In this document: positions 43,240 through 51,031 of the stretch, in pieces
Layout: each line of letters opens with the position of its first letter
Numbering within the stretch: the first letter of the stretch is position 1
Assembly (NCBI GenBank): GCA_963617485.1
Contig: CAVEPA010000006.1
Span: 78,574-142,573 of the forward strand
Direction of reading: 5' to 3'
DNA from: UBA1757 sp963617485
GTDB lineage: Bacteria > Bacteroidota > Bacteroidia > Bacteroidales > UBA1402
DNA: 64,000 bases
The notes under the pieces: model-generated
The model's input: only the letters and a program-made list of their open reading frames with translations
What the model was told of the DNA's origin: nothing
Database searches by the model: none
Translations under genes and position numbers: made by a program

Positions 43240-44739
43240 TTACAGTTTGAACTTGTTGATACAGTCGATGTAGGCCTCTACCGAAGCAGCGATGATATCG
43301 GTGTTGGCACCGAAGCCGTAATACATGTGGCCGTCGTATTCCACTTGCATATGCACCTTGCCCATGTCGTCGCTGCCCTTGCTGATGGCCTGGATGGTGA
43401 ATTCCTTCATTTCCATGTGGCGGTCGATGATTTTCTTGAGCGCCTTGATGGCTGCGTCGATGGGGCCGTTGCCCGAAGCGCAGGCCTCGAAATTCTCGCC
43501 CGAGATGTTCAAGCCCAGACTGGCCACCGGCTTGACACCAACACCACTGGTTACCTGCAAATAGGCCAGCTTGATGCGATGGTTCTCCGTGCGGTCGGCT
43601 CCGGCCAGCAACATAATATCGTCATCGTTTATTTCCTTTTTCTTGTCGGCTAGTTTGAGGAACTTGTCGTAAACCGTATCGAGGGTTTCCTGCGTCAGGT
43701 TGACACCTAGACTCTGCAGACGGTTCTTCAGGGCGGCACGTCCGCTGCGGGCCGTCAGAACGATGCTGTTGTCGTCGATGCCCACATCGTGCGGGTCGAT
43801 AATTTCGTAGGTGCTGACGTTCTTGAGCACGCCGTCTTGGTGTATGCCGGATGAATGCGAGAAAGCATTGCGTCCCACGATGGCCTTGTTGGGCTGCACG
43901 GGCATGTTCATCAAACTCGAAACCAGTCGGCTGCTGGCGTAAATCTGCTTGGTGTTCAAATTGGTTTCCAGATTCATGGAAGGATGACACTTCACAATCA
44001 TGGCAATCTCTTCGAGTGCGGTGTTACCGGCGCGTTCGCCTATACCGTTAAGGGTGACCTCCACTTGGCGCGCACCGTTGGTGATGCCGGCAACGGTGTT
44101 GGCCGTAGCCATGCCCAGGTCGTTGTGGCAGTGCGTGGAAATAACGGCCTTGTCGATACCATCGACGTGCTCCATCAAGTACCTGATTTTGGCCCCGTAT
44201 TCTTCGGGCAGACAATAACCCGTGGTGTCGGGAATGTTCACGATGCGCGCTCCGGCCTTGATGACAGCTTCAATGACGCGAGCCAGATATTCATTGTCGG
44301 TGCGGCCGGCATCTTCGGCATAAAACTCCACTTCGTCCACAAAACGGCGGGCATACTTAACGGCGGCCACGGCGCGCTCAATAATCTCTTCCCGATTGGA
44401 ATGGAACTTGTACTGAATATGTTCGTTGGAGGTGCCGATACCCGTATGGATGCGCTTGTGACGCGCGAAACGCAGGGCTTCTGCCGCCACATCGATGTCT
44501 TTTTCGTTGGCGCGGGTAAGGGCGCAGATGGTGGGCCAGGTAACGGCCTTGGAAATCTCGATAACCGAGTTGAAGTCGCCGGGACTCGAAACGGGGAAGC
44601 CGGCTTCGATAACATCAACACCCAAGGCCTCCAGCTGTTTGGCCACTTGTATTTTCTCGATGGTGTTCAACTGGCAGCCGGGAACTTGCTCTCCATCGCG
44701 GAGCGTGGTGTCGAAAATAAATAATCTGTTGTTGCTCAT
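43240..44739 (-). CDS. leuA: 2-isopropylmalate synthase
   Basis: First committed step of leucine synthesis, condensing acetyl-CoA with 2-oxoisovalerate. 499 residues. FDTTLRDGEQVPGCQLN is the HMGL signature, and STHCHNDLGMATANTVAGI and GIGERAGNTALEEIAM are the metal and active-site segments. The C-terminal LeuA regulatory domain (from about residue 370) allows feedback by leucine. It heads leuA-leuC-leuD-leuA2-leuB. A leader peptide and an attenuator-type terminator end 16 nt before its ATG. Confidence 0.96.
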   Translation of the reverse strand: MSNNRLFIFDTTLRDGEQVPGCQLNTIEKIQVAKQLEALGVDVIEAGFPVSSPGDFNSVIEISKAVTWPTICALTRANEKDIDVAAEALRFARHKRIHTGIGTSNEHIQYKFHSNREEIIERAVAAVKYARRFVDEVEFYAEDAGRTDNEYLARVIEAVIKAGARIVNIPDTTGYCLPEEYGAKIRYLMEHVDGIDKAVISTHCHNDLGMATANTVAGITNGARQVEVTLNGIGERAGNTALEEIAMIVKCHPSMNLETNLNTKQIYASSRLVSSLMNMPVQPNKAIVGRNAFSHSSGIHQDGVLKNVSTYEIIDPHDVGIDDNSIVLTARSGRAALKNRLQSLGVNLTQETLDTVYDKFLKLADKKKEINDDDIMLLAGADRTENHRIKLAYLQVTSGVGVKPVASLGLNISGENFEACASGNGPIDAAIKALKKIIDRHMEMKEFTIQAISKGSDDMGKVHMQVEYDGHMYYGFGANTDIIAASVEAYIDCINKFKL

Positions 44740-44755
44740 TTTATCATAAAAAGAA

Positions 44756-44785
44756 AAGGCCTCCCGCGTGGAAGCGAAAGGCCTT
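44756..44785 (-). terminator. Attenuator terminator upstream of leuA
   Basis: A 7-bp stem AAGGCCT/AGGCCTT (44785-44779 with 44762-44756 in RNA order), followed by TTCTTTTTATG, ends 16 nt before the leuA ATG. Its loop holds 44777-44768, which can pair perfectly over 10 bp with 44831-44822 in the leader-peptide coding sequence. The two helices interleave and cannot coexist. Confidence 0.85.
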
Positions 44786-44808
44786 GAAATATCATTGTTG
44801 TTGGATTT

Positions 44809-44886
44809 CTACATACGACCATCGCTTCCACATGCCCAAGGCAGCAGAATAATACCCGATAGCAGAATAATGGAAGTATGGTTCAT
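44809..44886 (-). CDS. leuL: leu operon leader peptide (25 aa)
   Basis: A short frame from an ATG at 44886 to a TAG at 44809-44811, 25 residues, beginning MNHTS and containing IILLSGIILL. Eight of its first fifteen residues are Ile or Leu. It ends WACGSDGRM. It is too small for gene callers and lies between a promoter-like box and an intrinsic terminator ahead of leuA. The stretch encoding its residues 18-22 forms one side of the antiterminator. A ribosome pausing at codons 6-15 leaves that stretch free, while one reaching the stop covers it. It is likely translated for regulation only. Confidence 0.85.
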   Translation of the reverse strand: MNHTSIILLSGIILLPWACGSDGRM

Positions 44887-44923
44887 TTGTCGTTTTGTTT
44901 TTGCCCCTTTCGGAAAAGCGCTG

Positions 44924-44931
44924 CAAAGGAA
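44924..44931 (-). promoter_or_regulatory. Probable -7 box of the leu operon
   Basis: The minus strand reads TTCCTTTG, one mismatch from TAnnTTTG, with a predicted start near 44919, about 33 nt before the leader-peptide ATG. Confidence 0.5.
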
Positions 44932-44981
44932 AATATATTTTCGAAGTTATCAAACGATTATGCAGTAATTTTTAAAAATAT

Positions 44982-44989
44982 TACCTTTG
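44982..44989 (+). promoter_or_regulatory. -7 promoter box of pepT
   Basis: TACCTTTG, exact consensus, 22 nt before the pepT ATG. Confidence 0.65.
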
Positions 44990-45011
44990 TCGTCCCAAAA
45001 AACGTAAGAGT

Positions 45012-46232
45012 ATGCAATTAATCGACCGTTTCCTGAAATACGTGCAATACGACACGCAGTCTAACGAAGAAACCGACCTGGTGCCCAGTACGCCCGGTCA
45101 GATGGCATTCGCAAAAGTTCTGGAAGAAGAACTGAAATTCATCGGTTTGCAGGATGTCAAGCTCGATGAGAACGGCTACTTGATGGCCACTTTGCCGGCC
45201 AACTGCAGCGAAAAACGTCCCGTGGTAGGCTTTATCGCCCACATGGACACCAGCCCCGACATGTCGGGCCGCAAGGTGAAGCCGCAGATTGTCAAATCGT
45301 ACGACGGCAAGGATATCGTACTGAACGCCGACGAGAACATCGTCCTCACCACCAAGCAGTTTCCCGAACTTTCACAGTTCGTAGGCCAAGATATTGTATG
45401 CACCAACGGCAAAACGCTGCTGGGTGCCGACGACAAAGCCGGCATAGCCGAAATCGTGACGGCTATGGAATATCTCCTGGCCCATCCCGAAATCAAACAC
45501 GGCAAAATCCGCGTAGGCTTTACGCCCGACGAAGAAATAGGCAAGGGCCCCGACCATTTCGATGTGGCCGCTTTCGGTGCCGACTGGGCCTACACCATGG
45601 ACGGCGGCGATTTGGGCGAGTTGGAATACGAGAACTTCAATGCGGCTTCGGCCAAAGTGCAGTTCAAGGGTTGCAACGTGCATCCCGGTTATGCCAAACA
45701 CAAGATGCTGAACGCTATCCGTGTGGCCGGACAATTCGCCGGTATGCTGCCGCGGCATGAAACGCCCGAACATACCGAAGGCTACGAAGGCTTCTATCAT
45801 CTTATATCGATGAGCGGCACGGTAGAGGAAGCCACGCTTACCTATATTATACGCGACCACGACCGTTCTACTTTCGAACGCCGCAAGAAGGAAATGCAGC
45901 ACCTGGTGAACAAAATCAATGCCGAGTTCGGCGAAGGCACGGCCACGCTGACGCTCAAGGACCAGTACTACAACATGCGCGAAAAAATCGAGCCGGACAA
46001 CATGCATGTGGTGAACCTGGCCATCGCCGCTATGGAAGCCGTGGGTGTGGAATGCAAGGTGACGCCCATTCGTGGCGGTACGGACGGTGCCCGTTTATCG
46101 TTCATGGGCCTGCCTTGCCCGAATATCTTCGCAGGCGGCATGAACTTCCACGGCCGTTTCGAGTATCTGCCCATACCCTCGGCCGAGAAAGCCATGCAGA
46201 CTATCCTTAAAATCTGCGAATTGGCGCGTTAA
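45012..46232 (+). CDS. pepT: Peptidase T (tripeptide aminopeptidase)
   Basis: Cytosolic zinc aminopeptidase of family M20B releasing N-terminal residues from tripeptides. 406 residues, the standard length. Zinc-site motifs are GFIAHMDTSPDMSG (H77, D79), LGADDKAGIAEIV (bridging Asp) and FTPDEEIGKGPDHFDV (catalytic and ligand Glu). The C-terminal segment has RGGTDGARLSFMGLPCPNIFAGG and NFHGRFEYLPI. It is divergent from the leu operon and monocistronic. Its 3' end faces the aminotransferase gene with 5 bp between stops. Confidence 0.97.
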   Translation: MQLIDRFLKYVQYDTQSNEETDLVPSTPGQMAFAKVLEEELKFIGLQDVKLDENGYLMATLPANCSEKRPVVGFIAHMDTSPDMSGRKVKPQIVKSYDGKDIVLNADENIVLTTKQFPELSQFVGQDIVCTNGKTLLGADDKAGIAEIVTAMEYLLAHPEIKHGKIRVGFTPDEEIGKGPDHFDVAAFGADWAYTMDGGDLGELEYENFNAASAKVQFKGCNVHPGYAKHKMLNAIRVAGQFAGMLPRHETPEHTEGYEGFYHLISMSGTVEEATLTYIIRDHDRSTFERRKKEMQHLVNKINAEFGEGTATLTLKDQYYNMREKIEPDNMHVVNLAIAAMEAVGVECKVTPIRGGTDGARLSFMGLPCPNIFAGGMNFHGRFEYLPIPSAEKAMQTILKICELAR

Positions 46233-46237
46233 AATCG

Positions 46238-47554
46238 TTACTTAATCGGGTGGTCCTTGTAAAAGGCACCCAAACGATAGGCAAGGTCTTCGTACTGCGA
46301 TTCTTTCACAAAAGAGGTGCAGATGCGGAGACCTTCTTGTTGGCTACCGGTATTTTGTAGCGATACGGTACTGATGCCGTAGAACATCAGCTCTTTCATC
46401 AGTTCGCTGCCGCTCATGCCCGGATAGCAGACGGTAAAGTAGAAACCGTCGGCCAGGGTTTCGCCCAAATCGTTGTCGTAGACAATGTAGAAACCGTTGT
46501 CGAGAAACATCTTCTTTACCACGCGGGCGCGCTCGCCGTACACCTTCACGTCTTCCAGAAAACGATAGTTGCCATCGCTGGCGGCCTTCATCATGGCAGC
46601 CATAGCGTATTGTGCCGAATGGCTCGTGCCGGAAGAGAGCGCGTACAAGACCCGGTTCACGAAGACATTGCCGAACTGTCCCACGCCGTAACGTCGTTTG
46701 AGGTCGGCATACTCGTGTTGGTAAAGGGCGGGCGAAATGGCAGCCACGCCTATGCGCTGTCCGGCGTAACTAAAGGCTTTCGAACCCGAGATGAGCAGGA
46801 TGTAATGGTCGGTATATTTGGCCACCGTCGCTTGGAAGGGTGCCTGGAAAGGTGTGCCCAGGTCTTTGCGGAAGTCCATGGCAAAATAAGCCAAATCTTC
46901 CAGCACGATAACTCCGTATTTGGTAGCCAGTTCGCCGATAACCTGTAATTCGCTGTCTTGCAGGCAAAACCAGCCCGGGTTGTTGGGGTTGGAATAAATC
47001 ATAGCCGAGATATTGCCCTTGGCCAGATATGATTCCAGCTTTTCGCGCAGGGCGGCTCCTCTATAATGGTAAACGTCGAAGCTTTCGAATTTGCAGCCGA
47101 GCACTACCAGCTGCTGTTTCTGCACCGAGAAGCCCGGGTCGATGAATAGGATGGTGTCCTTTTTCTTGTCGCATTGGCTGCAAGTGAGGAACGAAGTGAA
47201 AGTGCCTTGCATAGAGCCTGTAACGGGAACGCAGTTGCTGGCGGGAACATCCACATCGATAAAGGCTTTGATAAAACGCGAAGCCTCCTCTTTGAGCTGT
47301 GGCAGTCCGTCCAGCTGCGGATAAATGGAGGCGACACCTTGCTTAAGTGCCTCGATTTCTGCATCTACGCCCACCTGTGATGGTGGCAGGCCGGGAACGC
47401 CCATTTCCATGCGGACGTATTTTTGGCCGCTTTGCTTTTCGGCCATATTGGTCATGGCAACCACTTCGCGAATGGTGGCTTTGCCGAAATCTGGCAGTTT
47501 GAACTGATCTATGATGTTCTGTACAATCTCTGCGTTGATAGGAGTCTGTCTCAT
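46238..47554 (-). CDS. Class I/II PLP-dependent aminotransferase
   Basis: 438 residues, fold type I. The PLP lysine lies in LLISGSKAFSYAGQRIG. PVTGSMQGTFTSFLTC, NPNNPGWFC and VLEDLAYFAMDFR are the usual cofactor-contact segments, and the C-terminal LRICTSF holds the substrate-carboxylate Arg. The substrate is uncertain; the family covers aspartate/aromatic-type enzymes. A -7 box at 47728-47735 implies an unusually long leader of about 170 nt that contains two sets of short tandem repeats. Confidence 0.85.
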   Translation of the reverse strand: MRQTPINAEIVQNIIDQFKLPDFGKATIREVVAMTNMAEKQSGQKYVRMEMGVPGLPPSQVGVDAEIEALKQGVASIYPQLDGLPQLKEEASRFIKAFIDVDVPASNCVPVTGSMQGTFTSFLTCSQCDKKKDTILFIDPGFSVQKQQLVVLGCKFESFDVYHYRGAALREKLESYLAKGNISAMIYSNPNNPGWFCLQDSELQVIGELATKYGVIVLEDLAYFAMDFRKDLGTPFQAPFQATVAKYTDHYILLISGSKAFSYAGQRIGVAAISPALYQHEYADLKRRYGVGQFGNVFVNRVLYALSSGTSHSAQYAMAAMMKAASDGNYRFLEDVKVYGERARVVKKMFLDNGFYIVYDNDLGETLADGFYFTVCYPGMSGSELMKELMFYGISTVSLQNTGSQQEGLRICTSFVKESQYEDLAYRLGAFYKDHPIK

Positions 47555-47609
47555 ATTGAATTTGCTTTATTAAGTTGTTGATTATAGTTCGATAAGTATT
47601 GCTTGTTGG

Positions 47610-47651
47610 TTTTCGACGAGTTATAGCGGATTTTCGACGGATTATAGCGGA
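47610..47651. repeat. Two tandem copies of a 21-bp repeat
   Basis: ttttcgacgagttatagcgg plus a at 47610-47630 and a copy with two base differences at 47631-47651. It lies in the long leader of the aminotransferase gene. Confidence 0.85.
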
Positions 47652-47655
47652 AAAT

Positions 47656-47705
47656 GGTCGGATTTCGACGAAAACGGTCGGATTTCGACGAAAACGGTCA
47701 GATTT
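47656..47705. repeat. Two and a half tandem copies of a 20-bp repeat
   Basis: ggtcggatttcgacgaaaac at 47656-47675 and 47676-47695 (identical), followed by a partial third copy with one change at 47696-47705. The TTCGTCGAA-like core is shared with the adjacent 21-bp repeats. Confidence 0.9.
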
Positions 47706-47727
47706 GTTTTTTTTGTTGTTATTTGCG

Positions 47728-47735
47728 CAAAAATA
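47728..47735 (-). promoter_or_regulatory. -7 promoter box of the aminotransferase gene
   Basis: The minus strand reads TATTTTTG, an exact consensus match, upstream of the tandem repeats. Confidence 0.55.
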
Positions 47736-47770
47736 ATAAATAGTGGCGATTTTTTAGAAAAAAAACGAGG

Positions 47771-47806
47771 TTTGGTTTGGAGAATAGATTTCTTTACTTA
47801 CCTTTG
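47771..47806 (+). promoter_or_regulatory. Promoter of tRNA-Asp (and probably trpB2)
   Basis: A -33-like TTTG at 47776-47779, 19 nt, then TACCTTTG at 47799-47806. Predicted start near 47811-47813, about 12 nt before the mature tRNA. No second promoter fits between the tRNA and the trp leader. Confidence 0.75.
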
Positions 47807-47823
47807 CACCCGCAATCAACCAA

Positions 47824-47900
47824 GGTGTGTTAGTTCAGCTGGTTAGAATATCTGCCTGTCACGCAGGGGGTCACGGGTTCGAGTCCCGTACACACCGCCA
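47824..47900 (+). tRNA. tRNA-Asp (GTC)
   Basis: 77 nt including an encoded CCA. The acceptor stem GGTGTGT/ACACACC, D-arm GTTCAGCTGGTTAGAAT, anticodon stem TCTGC/GCAGG with loop CTGTCAC (anticodon GTC), and TPsiC arm with GGTTCGAGTCC are all well formed. It is followed after only 12 nt by the start codon of the trp leader peptide. Confidence 0.96.
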
Positions 47901-47912
47901 GTAATCAAGACA

Positions 47913-47972
47913 ATGTATACAAACAAGAACTTTTGGTGGAACTCTTGGCGTACCGTACTGATAGTGGGGTGA
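47913..47972 (+). CDS. trpL: trp leader peptide (19 aa)
   Basis: A short frame ATG 47913 to TGA 47970-47972, starting MYTNKNFWWNSW with three Trp codons at positions 8, 9 and 12. It is followed by an intrinsic terminator and trpB2. RNA segment 1 (47940-47945, codons 10-11) pairs with part of segment 2 (47974-47979 or so). Segment 2 (47971-47983) can instead pair with segment 3 (48009-48019), which is the 5' arm of the terminator. This is the classical four-segment attenuator. The stop codon overlaps segment 2. Confidence 0.87.
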   Translation: MYTNKNFWWNSWRTVLIVG

Positions 47973-48009
47973 CGAGAGTTTTATATCCGTTCTTGAAACG
48001 TCGAAATTT

Positions 48010-48045
48010 AAAATCCGTCCCGCACTGCAGCGACGGATTTTTTTT
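48010..48045 (+). terminator. Attenuator terminator upstream of trpB2
   Basis: Perfect 10-bp stem (48010-48019 with 48032-48041) and a 12-nt loop, with a T-run that continues to 48045. It ends 61 nt before the trpB2 ATG. Confidence 0.9.
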
Positions 48046-48106
48046 GTTATTACATGCGCTTGCTGTGGTAGGACATCAATAAATTACAATAAAAACATCA
48101 ATTACT

Positions 48107-49456
48107 ATGAGACAGAAAAGATTTATGCTGGGCGAAGAAGATATACCTAAGCAATGGTATAATATCCAGGCCGAAATGCCTACCAAGCCCATGCCCTTGA
48201 AGAACCCGCAAACCGGAGAAGCCATGAAGGCCGAAGATCTCTTCCCTATTTTTTGCGAAGAATGTGCCCGCCAGGAAACCAATACCACCGATGCATGGAT
48301 AGATATTCCCGAGAAGGTAAGGGAAATGTACAGCTACTACCGTTGCACGCCTTTGGTTCGCGCCTACGCGCTGGAAGAGGCTTTGGGAACCCCCGCCCAT
48401 ATCTATTTCAAGAACGAGAGCGTCAGCCCGGTGGGTTCGCACAAGCTCAATTCGGCTTTGGCCCAGGCCTATTACTGCAAGCAGGAAGGCGTTACCAACG
48501 TCACCACCGAAACGGGTGCCGGTCAGTGGGGCACCGCTCTGGCTTACGCAGCCAAGGTTTTTGGCATCGAATCGGCTGTCTATCAAGTTAAGATTACCTA
48601 CGAACAGAAGCCCTACCGACGTAGCGCCATGCAAGTGTTCGGCTCGCAGGTTACCGCTTCGCCCTCTATGTCGACCCGTGCCGGCAAGGATATCCTGACC
48701 AAGACTCCCAACCATCAGGGTTCTCTCGGCACCGCCATTTCCGAGGCCGTTGAACTGGCTCGCATGACCCCCAACTGCAAATACACTTTGGGTTCCGTGA
48801 TGAACCATGTCACGCTGCATCAGACCGTTATCGGCCTGGAAGCCGAAAAGCAAATGGCCATGACGGGCGAATATCCCGACACCATCATCGCCTGTTTCGG
48901 CGGCGGTTCCAACTTCGGCGGCATAGCCTTCCCCTTTATGCGCCATTGTTTTACCGGCGAGAAGAAAATCCGTTTTATCGCGGCCGAACCCAGTTCCTGC
49001 CCCAAGCTCACCAAAGGAAAGTTCGTCTACGACTATGGCGATGAAGCCGGTTACACGCCGCTAATGCCTATGTTCAGCTTGGGCCATAAATTCGCACCTG
49101 CCAATATCCATGCCGGTGGTTTGCGTTATCACGGTGCCGGTGTTATCGTTTCGCAACTGCTCAAAGACGGTTTTATGGAAGCGGTTGATATTCCGCAATT
49201 GGAAAGTTTCGATGCCGGTATGCTTTTTGCCCGCTGCGAAGGCATTATCCCCGCACCCGAATCTTGCCACGCCATCGCTGCCACCATCCGCGAAGCTAAA
49301 GCTTGCAAAGAACGCGGTGAGTCTAAGGTTATCCTCTTCAATCTTTCCGGTCATGGCCTTATTGATATGCCCTCGTACGACCAGTATATCAGTGGCAATC
49401 TCCAGGATTATATTCTCTCCGACGCTGATGTCGAGAAATGCCTTGCTCAAATGTGA
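48107..49456 (+). CDS. trpB: Tryptophan synthase beta chain, TrpB2 type
   Basis: 449-residue PLP enzyme joining indole and serine. The TrpB2 subgroup is marked by its length and by the N-terminal extension with IPKQWYNIQAEMP. The PLP lysine is K113 in SPVGSHKLNSALAQAYY. ETGAGQWGTALAYAAKVFG and the phosphate-binding CFGGGSNFGG are conserved. TrpB2 lacks the usual alpha-subunit contacts, and no trpA lies nearby, so it may salvage indole. It sits alone behind a Trp-codon attenuator, which supports a tryptophan-synthesis role. Confidence 0.93.
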   Translation: MRQKRFMLGEEDIPKQWYNIQAEMPTKPMPLKNPQTGEAMKAEDLFPIFCEECARQETNTTDAWIDIPEKVREMYSYYRCTPLVRAYALEEALGTPAHIYFKNESVSPVGSHKLNSALAQAYYCKQEGVTNVTTETGAGQWGTALAYAAKVFGIESAVYQVKITYEQKPYRRSAMQVFGSQVTASPSMSTRAGKDILTKTPNHQGSLGTAISEAVELARMTPNCKYTLGSVMNHVTLHQTVIGLEAEKQMAMTGEYPDTIIACFGGGSNFGGIAFPFMRHCFTGEKKIRFIAAEPSSCPKLTKGKFVYDYGDEAGYTPLMPMFSLGHKFAPANIHAGGLRYHGAGVIVSQLLKDGFMEAVDIPQLESFDAGMLFARCEGIIPAPESCHAIAATIREAKACKERGESKVILFNLSGHGLIDMPSYDQYISGNLQDYILSDADVEKCLAQM

Positions 49457-49513
49457 TTTTTGGTGCAGAGCCCGCAAAAATCCTAATCAATAACATTTTC
49501 TCATCCACCCCGA

Positions 49514-50917
49514 ATGAAAAAGACCATCCTGACGACAGTCCTCCTTTTGCTGAGCCTTGCCCTGACGGCACAAATCAAGGTGACGGCACCCGAAGCACCC
49601 TTCGACTTCCAAGACTTGGAAATGTTCGAGTTTCCCGCCCGCGATTTTTCCATCCTGCGTTACGGAGCCCGACAGGGCGATGTCAAGGCCAATACCCAAG
49701 CCTTTCGGAAGGCTATGGCCGCTTGCAACAAGGCTGGCGGCGGTAGGGTGGTGGTGCCTGCCGGCGAATGGCTCAGCGGCCCCATCCATTTTAAGAGCAA
49801 CTGCAACCTCTACCTGAGCGAGGGTGCCAGCATCGTCTTCGACGACGACTCTTCGCTCTATCTGCCGGCAGTGCAATGTTCTTGGGAAGGAACGGAATGC
49901 ATGAACTATTCGCCTTTGGTCTATGCCTTCGAATGCCGCAACATCGCCATCAGCGGGCCGGGACGACTGGCTCCCAAGATGGATTTTTGGCGCAAATGGT
50001 TCAAACGCCCCGAGTCGCATATTCAGGCCACGCGCCAACTCTATGCCATGTGCTCGACGGGTGTGCCTGTGGAACAGCGCCGCATGGAACTGCCCGGTGC
50101 CCAGATGCGTCCGCACCTGATACACTTTAACCGTTGCGAGAACATTCAGCTGGACGGTTTTCAGATACGTCAAAGCCCCTTCTGGACCATACACCTGTAC
50201 ATGTGCAAGGATGTGTGGGCCCATCACCTGGATGTGTATGCGCACGGACACAACAACGACGGTATCGACATTGAGATGACCCAGCATGTGGTGGTGGAAG
50301 ACTGTCGCTTCGACCAAGGGGATGATGCGGTGGTGCTCAAGGCGGGCCGCAATCAGGATGCTTGGCGTCTGGCTATGCCTACGCAGGATGTGGTGGTGCG
50401 TCGTTGTGAAATTGTGCAAGGCCATTGTCTGCTGGGCATCGGCAGCGAAATGTCGGGAGGCGTGCGCCGCGTGTACATGCACGACTGCCATTCGTCCAAG
50501 GCGGTGTACAGACTCTTTTATCTGAAGACCAACCATCGCCGGGGCGGCTTTATCGAAGACATCACCATCGACAATGTGTCGGCGGCCCGTATGAAGCGCG
50601 TCTTCGAAATCGACACCGATGTGCTGTACCAGTGGCGCAATATCGTGCCGACCTTCGAGACGGCCATTACGCGCATACGCAACATCAACGTGCGCAACGT
50701 CAACTGCCGCCAGGCCGAGGCGATTTACGAGATTCGCGGTGACGGGCGCGACCCGGTGCAGGACGTCAATATTGAACATGTGCATGTGGATACGCTCACG
50801 CGTTTTGTCAACTATACCGAGGCGGTACGCAACCTGAACGTGAACGACGTAAGCTGGGGCGTGCTGCTGCCCGACAGCGAAGAGTTCCGTCTCTCGGGCT
50901 TCGCGCCGGCCAGATAA
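49514..50917 (+). CDS. Glycoside hydrolase family 28 (polygalacturonase-like)
   Basis: 467 residues. A signal peptide covers 1-19 (ILTTVLLLLSLALTAQ). The beta-helix region has FSILRYGARQGDVKANTQAFRKAM, GGGRVVVPAGEWLSGPI, then NNDGIDIEM (first catalytic Asp), QGDDAVVLKAGRNQD (Asp pair) and GHCLLGIGSEMSGG, where the usual GHG is GHC. YLKTNHRRGG supplies the basic site. It is a distant paralogue of the gene at 12269-13693. No T9SS domain is visible, so a periplasmic location is likely. It stands apart from any SusC/SusD pair. Confidence 0.9.
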   Translation: MKKTILTTVLLLLSLALTAQIKVTAPEAPFDFQDLEMFEFPARDFSILRYGARQGDVKANTQAFRKAMAACNKAGGGRVVVPAGEWLSGPIHFKSNCNLYLSEGASIVFDDDSSLYLPAVQCSWEGTECMNYSPLVYAFECRNIAISGPGRLAPKMDFWRKWFKRPESHIQATRQLYAMCSTGVPVEQRRMELPGAQMRPHLIHFNRCENIQLDGFQIRQSPFWTIHLYMCKDVWAHHLDVYAHGHNNDGIDIEMTQHVVVEDCRFDQGDDAVVLKAGRNQDAWRLAMPTQDVVVRRCEIVQGHCLLGIGSEMSGGVRRVYMHDCHSSKAVYRLFYLKTNHRRGGFIEDITIDNVSAARMKRVFEIDTDVLYQWRNIVPTFETAITRIRNINVRNVNCRQAEAIYEIRGDGRDPVQDVNIEHVHVDTLTRFVNYTEAVRNLNVNDVSWGVLLPDSEEFRLSGFAPAR

Positions 50918-50968
50918 GAATCGGCTCCTATTTTTAATAAATAAGCGCACAGCTTCTGATTTTTTGGC

Positions 50969-50976
50969 TACTTTTG
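50969..50976 (+). promoter_or_regulatory. -7 promoter box of the RNA methyltransferase operon
   Basis: TACTTTTG, exact consensus, 56 nt before the ATG at 51032. A 10-bp hairpin lies immediately downstream. Confidence 0.65.
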
Positions 50977-50990
50977 CGGCCGGAACCGGA

Positions 50991-51013
50991 GGCTGCGCCC
51001 GGAGGGCGCAGCC
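50991..51013 (+). repeat. 10-bp perfect hairpin in the 5' leader of the RNA methyltransferase operon
   Basis: GGCTGCGCCC (50991-51000), GGA, GGGCGCAGCC (51004-51013). With the promoter box at 50969-50976 the hairpin would begin within about 10 nt of the transcript's 5' end. No T-run follows, so it is not a terminator. Confidence 0.8.
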
Positions 51014-51031
51014 GGCAAGGAACAAGTAGCT

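Noticed and set aside
47656..47705. Possible CRISPR array
   Set aside because: Copies are directly tandem with no spacers, the unit is only 20 bp, and no cas gene is near.
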